Part shown: piece by piece, positions 55,101 to 64,000 of the stretch
Layout of the letters: every line of letters starts with the position of its first letter
Numbering within the stretch: position 1 is the stretch's first letter
Source of the DNA: Plotosus lineatus
Lineage: Eukaryota; Chordata; Actinopteri; Siluriformes; Plotosidae
Reading direction: 5' to 3'
Assembly: GCA_024760905.1 (NCBI GenBank)
Contig: CM045729.1
Span: 82,304,050 to 82,368,049, forward strand
DNA length: 64,000 nt
Position numbers and translations under genes: made by a program
The notes under the pieces: generated by a model
Told to the model about the DNA's origin: nothing
What the model saw: only the letters and a program-made list of their open reading frames with translations
Databases searched by the model: none

Positions 55101-56077
55101 GTGGTGAGGGTGGTGAGAGTATTGAGAGTGGTGTGGGTGGTGAGAGTGTTCAGAGTTGTGAGAGAGGTGAGGGTGATGAGGATGATTAGGGTGTTGAGGG
55201 TAGTGAGAGTAAAGAGAGTGGTGAGGGTTGTGAAAGTGGCGAGAGTGGTGAGGGTGGAGAGGGTGGTGAGTGTGGTGAGACTAGTGAGAGTGGTGAGACT
55301 AGTGAGAGTGGCAAAGGTGGTGAGGGTATTGAGAGTAGTGAGAGTAATGAGAAGGTGAGGGTGTTGCGGCGGTGAGAGTAATCAGTGTAGTGAAAGTGGT
55401 GAGATTGGTGAGAGTGGAGAGAGTGGTGAGAGTGGCGAGGGTATTGAGAGTGGTGAAAGTCATGAGAGTGGTAAGGGTGGTGAGTGTGGTGTGAGTAGTG
55501 AGAGTGGAAAGAGTCGTGAGAGTGGCAAAGGTGGTGAGAGTGGCGAGGGTGGTGAGGTTGGTGAGAGTGGCGAGGGTGGTGAGGGTGGTTAAGCTGGTGA
55601 AAGTAGTGAGAGTGTTGAGAGTGGTGAGAATGGGATAGAGGTGAGAGTGCTATGGGCGGAGAGAGTAGTGAAGGTGGTGAGGGAGGTGAGGGTGTTGAGG
55701 GTGTTGGAAGTGGAGAGGGTTGTGGGGGTGGTGAACGGTGAGTGTAGTGAGGGTGATGTGGGTGTTGAAAGTGGTGAAAGTAATGAGAGTGGTGAGGGTG
55801 TTAAGAGTGGTAAGCATGAAGAAAATGGTGAGAGCAGTGAGAGTGAAAAGGGTGGTGGCGTGGTAAGAGTAGTGAGAGTGTTGAGGTTGGTTAGTGTGGT
55901 GAAGGTGTTGAGAGTGGTTAAGGAGGTGAGAGTATTGAGAGCTGTGAGGATGGTGACCGTATTGAGAGTTGGTGATGGTGGTGAGGATGATGAGGGTGTT
56001 GAGGGTGGTGAGAATTGTGAGTTTGGTGAGGGTGGTGAGGGTGGAGAGAGTAGTGAGAGTGGTGAGAGTAGTTAAAG
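52127..56077 (+). repeat. 9-bp tandem array, block 2 (3.95 kb)
   Basis: About 440 units of GGTGAGAGT-like sequence with many unit variants (GTTGAGAGT, AGTGAGAGT, GGTGAAGGT, CATGAGAGT) and occasional phase slips. Strong strand asymmetry with very few C on the + strand. It begins at the end of the GAA tail of RTE copy 3 and stops at about 56077, before the P2X7-like fragment. Confidence 0.95.
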
Positions 56078-56379
56078 GAAGGCTTCACTTTAAGCCACAG
56101 AGAATAAAAGCACATCTAACATGAAGAATGTCTTTAATTGCTTACCACAACAAAATCGCCGCAAAATTTGCCCAGCGGGCATAGAAAATTCTACTTTTAT
56201 TACTCCTATCATGCAGCTTCATAATAACCACCATTTTCTACGAGTCACGTGATCAAAATAAGGTCAGTGACGTCAGTGGTGCCCAATCTGCCGGGGAAAA
56301 CCCAAGCCGTCATACACTCGGTTTGTACACAGACGAATATACACGTGCCTTTGACATTCAGCCCTTTTTTATTCACAAA

Positions 56380-57538
56380 ATGGCCCAGAATCATAAGATT
56401 GCCGATTCAGATTCTGAGATCGGAGACGAAGAACTCGTTAACCTGATGTTGAATGCAAATGTGGACTAAGACCAGTCAAAGTCGTTCAGCCGTATCGCTT
56501 TCAACCCCACAGTGGACAAGAGGAGCGGGCAGACGGGATGGGAGATGATGAACAGCAGCAGCTGGCGGCCCAAGACGATACAGGTCGTGAGCACAACGAC
56601 TCGGGGATTTTCCTGAGGGACATCGATTTGGGGCAAGGGTTGAGCAACCTGCTGATCAGTGGTGTACTTTTAATGGCCCCTGTGAATATATGAGATGCCC
56701 GCTGATGAATTTCTGCTGTCATGAGCTGGAAGAGCTGCACGAACGACTATTCCATGATGACCTGGATTGCATTGTCCAGCACATGAACTTTAATATGGTG
56801 GTGTTAAACCCAGTTATCTTGCGTACGGCTTTGGTTGCTATGAAGGACGTCAAGAGAAGGAGCCTGGAAGAACCCATTCAGAACAGGTAAGCCTCCTCAT
56901 GGGTGTGGCTGCATTTCGCCCTATCTACACCATGTACACTGCAGTTCGCCTAAATGGCTTGTGTCACTGTTTATCAAAACAGGACAACAATCTTCTTCTT
57001 TTCCTTTCGGCTTTTCCCTTCAGGGGTCGCCACAGCGAATCATCTGCCTCCATCTCACCCTATCCTTTGCATCTTCAAAACAGGACAACAATAGGCTATC
57101 TAATTACTAAATTAGTGCCAGATTAGCCCAACATTCTTACTGTAATCTCTAGACCAAACTGTGATTATGTTTTATTTATGTATTATTAAGTTACTGAGCC
57201 AGCTTTGTTTCCTTATATTGGTAAATAAACCTACAAGTTTTCAGGTTTCATCCACCTGCCACTGTCCCTTATCCTTATCCTCCATATCTTGGTTGCTCCA
57301 ACACTTCTATAATCTCCATTTCATTTTTCCAGGAAAACACAATACAGTACCAGTACTTTGCATTAATCCTGCAAGAACTTATCACTTTCTTTTGATTTTC
57401 AGGACATTCCGATTGGTTACGTATTGTCAGTTCACGTGGTGGGTGCACCAGAGACTATGAAGACGAGTGAGAAGGGCTATCCCATCATGTGTTGTAGTCA
57501 GGATTTGCCGGGAATACCCCTCTCCTGATGGACAGAGT
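56380..57538 (+). pseudogene. P2X7 C-terminal-like domain, two exons, frame-broken
   Basis: The first exon (to 56886, donor GTAAGC) has MAQNHKIADSDSEIGDEELV to a stop at 56467, then in a second frame VVQPYRFQPHSG and an acidic/Gln-rich run, then in a third frame (from 56690) CPLMNFCCHELEELHERLFH then DLDCIVQHMNFNMVVLNPVI. The second exon (57403 on, acceptor TTTTCAG) gives TFRLVTYCQFTWW and, after another frame change, AIPSCVVVRICREYPSPDG. The Cys/His pattern and the IPSC...R..YPSPDG end match the cytoplasmic ballast domain of P2X7 and its fish multicopy relatives. The end is replaced by the 9-bp array. No channel part is present. Confidence 0.7.
56992..57075 (-). mobile_element. 84-bp RTE-like 3' fragment in the P2X7-like intron
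   Basis: Minus-strand 3' end of the RTE-like LINE (GATTCGCTGTGGCGACCCCT, GAAAAGCCGAAAGGAAA, GAAGAAG). It is flanked by a 17-bp duplication CAAAACAGGACAACAAT (56975-56991, 57076-57092), so this is a full insertion event of an extremely 5'-truncated copy. Confidence 0.93.
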
Positions 57539-60233
57539 GGTGACGGTGGTGAGTGGTGACAGTGGTGGAGAGAGTGGCAGGCGTATTGAGAGTGACGAGG
57601 ATGGTGAGAGTGGTGATAGTAGTGAGAGTCGTGAGAGTGGTGAGGGTGGCGAGGGTGGTGAGGGTGGTGAGATTGGTGAGTGTTTTTAGAGTGGCGAGAG
57701 CAGTGAGAGTAGTGAGAATGGTGAGGGTGGAGAGAGTGGTGAGGGTGGGGAGACTGGTGAGAGTAGTCAGGGTGGTGACATTTGCCAGGGTGGAGAGAAT
57801 GGTGAGAGTATTGAGAGTGGTGAGTATGGTGAGAGTGGTGAGAATGGTGATAGTAGTGACAGTGGTGACGGTGGCAAAGGTGGTGAGGGTGGCGAATGTG
57901 GCTCGTGTGGTGACAGTGGTGATGGTTTTGATAGTGGTGAGAGTAGTGAAAGTGGCAAAAGTGATGAGGGTGGTAAGGGTTTTAAGCGGAGTGAGAGTAG
58001 TCAGAGTAGTGAGGATGGTGAGGGTGGTGAAAGTAGTGAGGGTGGTGATGGTGGTGAGACTGGTGAGGGTATTGAGAGTGGTGAGAGGGGTGAGGGGAGT
58101 GAGAGTAGGGAAAGTAGGGAGAGTGGTGAGGGTGGTGAAGGTCGTGAGAGTGGTGAAGGTGGTGAGAGCGATGAGAGTGGTGAGAGTAGTGAGTTTGGCG
58201 AGGGTGGTGAGGGTGGTGAAAGTTGTGAGAGTTTTGACACTGGCAAGGGTGGCGAAGGTGGTGAGAGTGGTGTGAGTGGCGAGGGTGATGGGGATGATGG
58301 TGTGAGGGTGATGGGAGCAGTGAGAGTGCTGAGAGTCGTGAGTGTAGTTTATGTGGCGAGTGTGGTGAGGGTGGTGAGAATGGTGAGAGTGGTGAGAGTG
58401 GTGAGAGTCACGAGGGTGTCAATGGTGGTGAAAGATATGAGAGTGGTGAGAGTGGTGAAGGTGGTGAGAGTGTGAGGGTTTTGAGAGTGGTGAGAGTGGT
58501 AAGGTTGGTGAGAGTGGTGAGAGTCACGAGGGTGTCAAGGGTGGTGAAAGATATGAGAGTGGTGAGAGTGGTGAATGTGGTGAGAGTGTGATGGTTTTGA
58601 GAGTGGAGAGAGTGGTGAGAGTGGTGAGAGTAGTTAAGAGTAGTGAAAGTGGTGAGAGTGGTGAAGGTGGTGAGAGTGGTGACAGTTTTAAGGGTGGTGA
58701 GCGTAGTGAACATGGTGAGAGTAGCGAGGGTGGCAAGAGTGGTGAGAGTAGTGTGAGTGGCGAGGGTGATGGGGATGATGGTGTGGAGCGGTGAGAGTGC
58801 TGAGAGTCGTGAGTGTAGTTTAAGTGGCGAGTGTGGTGAGGGTGGTGAGAATGGTGAAAGTGGTGAGAGTGGTGAGAGTCACGAGGGTGTCAATGGTGGT
58901 GAAAGATATGAGAGTGGTGAGAGTGGTGAAGGTGGTGAGAGTGGTGACAGTTTTTAGGGTGGTGAGAGTAGTGAACGTGGTGAGAGTAGCGAGGGTGGTG
59001 AGAGTGGTTAGAATAGTTAGAGTGGCAAGGGTGGTGAGGGTGTTGATGGTGGTAAGAGTTGTGAGAGTAGTCAGAGTGGCATGGGTAGCAAAGGTGGTGA
59101 GGAGGTGAGAGTGGCAAGGGTGGCGAGAGTGGTGAGAGTGTGAGGGTGTCAAGGATGGTGAAAGATATGAGAGTGGCGATAGTGGTGAAGGTGGTGAGAG
59201 TGTGAGGTTGTTGAGAGTGGTGAGAGTAGTGAGGGTGGTGAGAGTGGGGTGAGTGGTGAGGGTGTTGAGAGTGGTGAGGGTGGTGAGAGTAGTGAGGGTG
59301 GTGACAGTGGTGAGAGTTGTGATGGTGGTGAGAGTGGTGAGGGTGGTGAGAGTGGTGAGGGTTTTGGGAGTGGTGAGGGTGATGAAAGTGGTGACAGTGG
59401 TGAGAGTGTTGAGAGTAGTGAGTGTAGCAAGGGTGGTGAGAATGGTGGTGAAGATGTTGAGGGTGGTGAGAGTGATGAGGGTGGTGAAAGTAGTGAGAAG
59501 GGATAAGCGCTGGGGGAGTTGAGGGTGTTGACAATAGTGAGGGTGGTGGGGTTGGTGGGAGTATTGAGGGTGGTGAGGGTGGTGAGAATGTTGAGGGTGG
59601 TGAAAGTAGTGAGAGTAGTAAGAGTAGTTTGGGTGTTAAGGGTGTTGAGAGTAGTGAGGGTGGTGGGGTGTGGTGAGGATGTTGAGAATAGTGAGGGTGG
59701 TGGGGTAGTGAGGATGTTGAGGATGGTGAGGGTGGTGAGAGTAGTGAGCGTGGTGAGAGTATTGAGGGTGGTGAGAGTAGTGAGAGTGGTGTGGGTGGTG
59801 AGGGTATTGAAAGTGGTGAGAGTGGTGACGGTGGGGAGAGTAGTGAGGGTGTTGAGAGTGGTGAGGGTGGTGAAAGTAGTGAGAAGGGATGAGCGCTGGG
59901 GGAGTTGAGGGTGTTGAGAGTGGTAAGAGTGGTGAAAGTAGTGAGAGTAGTAAGAGTTGTTTGGGTGTTGAGGGTGTTGACAATAGGGAGGGTGGTGGGG
60001 TTGGTGGGAGTATTGAGGGTGGTGAGAGTGGTGAGGGTGGTGAGAATGTTGAGGGTGGTGAAAGTAGTGAGAGTAGTAAGAGTAGTTTGGGTGTTAAGGG
60101 TGTTGAGAGTAGTGAGGGTGGTGGGGTGTGGTGAGGATGTTGAGGGTGGTGAGGGTGGTGAGAGTAGTGAGCGTAGTGAGAGTAGTGAGATTGGCGAGTC
60201 TTATGACAGTAGTAAGAGTTGTGAAAGTAAAGT
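57533..60233 (+). repeat. 9-bp tandem array, block 3 (2.7 kb)
   Basis: About 300 units of the same GGTGAGAGT-like repeat. Includes longer internal duplications: the stretch about 58322-58480 recurs at about 58799-58955, and a part with GGATGAGCGCTGGGGGAGTTG and GGGTGGTGGGGTTGGTGGG recurs at about 59505-59560 and 59885-60015, showing higher-order copying. Confidence 0.95.
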
Positions 60234-60387
60234 GATTGATTGATGATGAATTCCATGAAATGCAAATAAACTCCTTGTTCACTGAATCAGGTTTTGAGAC
60301 GCCTGAAGCATATGTGCACACTTCTGATCGTGATCACTTCTCTTTGCTATTGATTTTATCAGGAACATTTGTGAGCTTTTGCAATTC

Positions 60388-60742
60388 AGTTCATCATCAG
60401 TTCATTTTCTGTACCCGCTTAATACTAATTTGGGTGGGTCGCGGGGAGGCTGGTGCCCATCCCAGCCAACTTCGGGCGAGGGCAGAGTACACCCTGGACA
60501 GCTCGCCAGGCCATCGCAGGGTGGAAACACGCTGACGGCTTTGCAACCCACTCTTGTCGAAAGTCAGCAATGGTTCTTTTACATGCCGCACACCATAGAC
60601 AGTGAGAGACATGGCCGGCCTTTGATAACCCAGTTAGCTGCACTGGGGGGGACAGTGACAACCTTGTGGAGAGTGGGACTCGAACCCCCAACCTTTGGAT
60701 CAGCGATCCAGCGCCCTATACCACTCGACCACCACTGCCCAC
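60388..60742 (-). repeat. tRNA-derived SINE with L2-like tail
   Basis: Full-length minus-strand copy: head GGCAGTGGTGGTCGAGTGGT, B-box GGGTTCGAGTCCC, body, tail ending in the AAGCGGGTACAGAAAATG region. 12-bp duplication CTTTTGCAATTC (60376-60387, 60743-60754). Confidence 0.92.
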
Positions 60743-60942
60743 CTTTTGCAATTCCAACTTTAAACAATCACTTTATACTGATATCCCATCTCACAGGAAC
60801 CTTTCCGTTTTCATCGAGAATGCCTCGCTTTATCACGGGCACGTTGTAACCTCTTGGTGACTCGAACATCCAGCTTTGTTCACTGCTGAATTAAATCCTG
60901 AGTAGTATGTAGAGAGGTGTGTACACTACTAAAGCCAGCCTG

Positions 60943-61263
60943 ACACTAGTATGCATTTTAAATCCTCAATGGCACTCATTCATGCATACCATGGCGGAAT
61001 GATTTTGTGTTTATTTCATCTGTCAGTCAAACAGTTTGTGCCAGAGAGGAATAAGCTTTGCTCATAGCTTGCTCATTTGTATCATTGAGGATGTTCCGCA
61101 ACGTTCCACTCGATTCCTCACCATTGCGGTATTTTTGCGAATTGTTTGTGCTGGGGTGCTCCAAGTTCCTCAACGTCACTCAATGGCCAGACAAGTTTGC
61201 TCCACATCACGCTAAAAAGCTGACCGCGCTTCCGTTTATGACACGCCTTGTCACATCTCACAA

Positions 61264-61351
<88 letters not shown>

Positions 61352-62108
61352 TGGGTAGCTGGATTCATCCACCATTCATTCTCGTAGTCGTCAAGATGAT
61401 GAACTCTAGAGATGCCAACAAAATAGCATTAAATCAACAAAGTGTCTTGCAGGTGCTGCTGCATTACTACTAATCGAAGAATATGATATTGATATATGTA
61501 AGCAGCTAGAATCCACACCTGATACATTCTTCCTCAACCTGCCCTTCTGAATATGTAAATGTCATGCAACTGAACACGCTTCCCTTTAAGATACAGAGAA
61601 AGTCAATGTGGACATTGCTGATTGGTTAACCATTTGTGCGTGGTGTTGCGGAATACAGTGGTTTGAGTGCTCACCCAAACTTAAAGTTGAGTAGACTATG
61701 ATTACCTTTGAGGAAACAGTGAGAAACACAGTTCTGTCCACAACTCACTCCCTGATCCACCAACAGTTAATGTTGGCAATGCGTAGCAGTAAATGAACAC
61801 CATGGAGGCTACAAGAGCACCGTTGGGGATGGATACAGGGTAACGCTGCGCGGCATTCATTACCATAACGTGCGTGACATGGTGGGCATTCACACTTGCC
61901 CTCACTGTTTCCTCACAGTTTCCTTATTGTTCGCGGAAAGAGTGCGTGACAAAATTAATGAACATGTTTCATTTTTTGGTTCGGCAATACCCTTCAATGG
62001 CACTCAACTTGCTCATAGTTTCCGCATTGTTCCCGTGATGGCGCTCACAATTCCCGCGAAGGTACTCACTTTGGCGGACCGTGGCGTACCATGAATGCAT
62101 ACTAGTGT
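60943..62108. mobile_element. Possible CACTA-ended DNA element
   Basis: A perfect 15-base inverted pair, ACACTAGTATGCATT at 60943-60957 and its inverse at 62094-62108, bounds 1.17 kb that includes an AT microsatellite. The inner CACTA start is suggestive of the CACTA/EnSpm group, but no 3-bp target duplication is seen and no transposase is encoded. Could also be a chance or unrelated inverted repeat. Confidence 0.4.
61267..61347 (+). repeat. (TA)n microsatellite
   Basis: About 40 TA units. Confidence 0.97.
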
Positions 62109-62109
62109 A

Positions 62110-63140
62110 TTCTGAGAAAATATAACCAGCAAGCTAAAGTTTCACTTTGCTTGAAAAATAAATGCCCAATTTTTAAAAAAGCTTTCCAGAAATCTTCTTG
62201 TTTGGTTGGTTGGTTTTTGTTTATTTATTGGAGTGGGATATTATTCACATGACAGATGACTGTTTGCAGAATCAAATGGGATAATCTGGGAAGAATTGGG
62301 AGCCACCTACTAGTAGACATCATTTTATTATTGTTTGAAATTTCAAATTAAGTTGTTTTACAGACAGACATTTTATTCAATAAATATTGAATAAATTGAA
62401 TTGAGTTGTTTTAAAGGTTCCTAATAAATCCTCAGAAGTGTAAAACTAATCACGCGCTTCAGGAAAAACAGGAAAGAAATCATCTGAACATGGGATTTCT
62501 GCATAAGAACTTAAGATCTAAAGTTCCTCAATCACTCCACACAGGTTCCCTTTGCTCTGCAGCCAAGAGAAAATATTTTTGTTACGTTTCGATTCTTTAG
62601 AAAATGAAGTTTACACTAGTAGAAAGGGGTTTTATTTAAAATAAAGTTTGTCCCAGGTATGAGTGAGGAACCGCAGGGGGAACAAACCTGGATGCTTTTA
62701 TTGGAATGAATTCAACATGCTGTGAATCAGTCAAGAAAATCTGCACAGTTGCTCGAGCCTTGGGGCTTTTCCCCTCACGCTTGGCATTCTTTCTATCCAC
62801 AAGGTCACTATGTCAAATCTGATGAACCCCATCTGAAGCACTCCAGGGGTCAAAGGTCAGAGGTAAATGATGGGCCCGAGTTGAAACTATGAAATGTCCC
62901 CTGAGACCCAATTATCCTTTTTTAAAAAAAAAACATCCTCAGTGATGTTGACTAAAATCATCAGAGTTTTTTCAAGCGGTAAAAACGCATTTAAATGCTT
63001 AATGCCAATTACTGCCAATCTCCTGTATTTTCGTGAAAATGGAAAGTTATTCAAGGTTCTTGACATTTTTAGTCCCGACTGAATCAATGCCATCTGAGGA
63101 TAAAGTTTGTAGATCAATAAGTGAACAAAATAGAAAATGT
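62110..63140. other. Nothing recognised
   Basis: AT-rich sequence without a supported gene. The short open frames near 62890-63120 show no domain. Confidence 0.45.
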
Positions 63141-63142
63141 TG

Positions 63143-63215
63143 GGGCGGCTGAGATGGGCACCAGCCTCGCCATGACCCTAATTAGGATTAAGCTGTTTGG
63201 AGTAAGAATGAATGA
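63143..63215 (+). repeat. SINE/L2 tail fragment
   Basis: Only the tail remains: CGGCTGAGATGGGCACCAGC, CCTAATTAGGATTAAGC and TGAATGAAT. Confidence 0.8.
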
Positions 63216-63614
63216 ATATTTCATACCACAGTATTGTTCAGTTCTCAAATCTGATTGGTTAGAAGGATTTCAAACACAATTTGTACTCAGTTCTACTCCT
63301 TTAATTTCCCACTTATATTTACCATCATCTGTTTGTTTGTTGTTTTGTTTGTTAGCAGTGTTACACAAAGACTACAGAACTGATTTGGACCAAGCTTGGG
63401 GGAGGAGTGTGGGCTGTTCTTAAATTTTGGAGGTGAGCTGCAGATTTTGGGAGAAAAATCCTGAAATCCAGAAAAAACTCTTAAATTAACAAAATGGCAA
63501 AGTGTTCATTCAGCTCCCACAAGGGGGGATACATTTCATTATAACAAGGACAAGTTATAATAATCCTTTTGAGTCTGGGGCAGGAACTTTACATTTTGGA
63601 TGCTATTGTTGAGA

Positions 63615-63960
63615 TTTCCTTTTGGCTTTTTCCCTTTTTCAAGGGTCACCACAGCAAATGATTCACACGTTTGATTTTGCATAGGTTTTCACACCGGATG
63701 CCCTTCCTGACACAACCCTTTAGCAAGGGACAGAAACACGCTGCCGGCTTTGCAGCTCCTCTTTTTACGAAAGTCAGCAACGGTTCTTTTATAGCCTCAC
63801 ACCACAGACAGTGAGAGACATGGCTGGCCTTTGATAACCCAGTTAGCTGCACTGGGGGAACAGCAGTGACAATCTTTGACGGTGGGGCTTGAACTCCCAA
63901 CCATAGGTTGGTAAAGATTGGTAATCCAGCAGCACCTCACCACAGGCTACCACTGCCCAT
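63615..63960 (-). repeat. SINE with RTE-type tail, near full length
   Basis: Minus strand: head GGCAGTGGTAGCCTGTGGTG with a GGGAGTTCAAGCCCC B-box-like site, the same body as the L2-tailed copies (GCTAACTGGGTTATCAAAGG, TTGCTGACTTTCG), then after CGTGTTTCTGTCCC an RTE-type tail (GGTTGTGTCAGGAAGGGCAT, CATTTGCTGTGGTGACCC, GGGAAAAAGCC). Borders approximate; no clear duplication found. Confidence 0.85.
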
Positions 63961-64000
63961 GAATACATTCATCCATCAGGAATATTACTCTCAGGATATC

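Noticed and set aside
52127..60233. Very long open frames (up to 450 aa) of Thr-Thr-Leu, Val-Val-Arg, Gly-Glu-Ser, His-His-Ser and Leu-Ser-Pro repeats
   Set aside because: They arise because a 9-bp repeat without stop codons keeps several frames open at once. No start context, domain or splice structure supports them.
49618..60233. CRISPR-like or satellite-centromere array
   Set aside because: There are no spacers, and this is a eukaryotic sequence. The 9-bp unit is too short and variable for a typical centromeric satellite, although location was not testable.

Overview
The window is vertebrate nuclear DNA, almost certainly from a ray-finned fish. It carries most of one spliced host gene on the + strand. 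The rest is fish-type interspersed repeats (tRNA-derived SINEs with L2-like or RTE-like tails, several LINE classes, hAT and Tigger-like DNA elements, dinucleotide tracts) and fish retroviral elements. The species cannot be named from this sequence.

Positions 9-19259 hold 12 coding exons of anos1 (anosmin-1, formerly KAL1), from the second coding exon to the stop codon. They encode the end of the Cys-rich region, the WAP domain, four fibronectin type III domains and the His-rich C-terminus. Every exon has AG/GT borders and all phases agree (about 582 codons here). The first coding exon lies upstream of the window. The introns are filled with repeats: a 10-kb intron with a decayed LINE, and a 3.7-kb intron holding an antisense LINE that is itself interrupted by a hAT element and a 16-bp minisatellite.

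Positions 20500-28383 (+) and 29587-40641 (-) are two convergent gammaretrovirus-like proviruses. Each has paired LTRs, a 4-bp target duplication, a proline-tRNA-type primer site and a purine tract. The second (11.1 kb) carries gag, pro, pol and env in order, broken by a few stops and frame changes, and it sits inside a Tigger-like element. The first (7.9 kb) has LTRs differing at 1 of 624 positions, but its inside is a mosaic. A gag start, integrase end and env tail like those of its neighbour surround a 3.6-kb decayed block from a different retrovirus, and most of env is deleted. Both leaders carry tandem stem-loops, and one stem shows a compensatory base change. This looks like a defective passenger next to a relative of its helper.

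Positions 41000-49400 hold more SINEs, an antisense LINE with a 5'-truncated RTE-like LINE nested in it (16-bp target duplication), a TA-flanked terminal-inverted-repeat element and a truncated SINE with an RTE-type tail.

Positions 49618-60233 are dominated by about 7.1 kb of an imperfect 9-bp tandem repeat (GGTGAGAGT/GGTGAGGGT), interrupted by RTE-like copies and by a broken two-exon fragment encoding a P2X7 C-terminal-like cysteine domain. From 60234 to the end there are SINEs, an AT tract and a possible CACTA-type element. No further host gene is evident.
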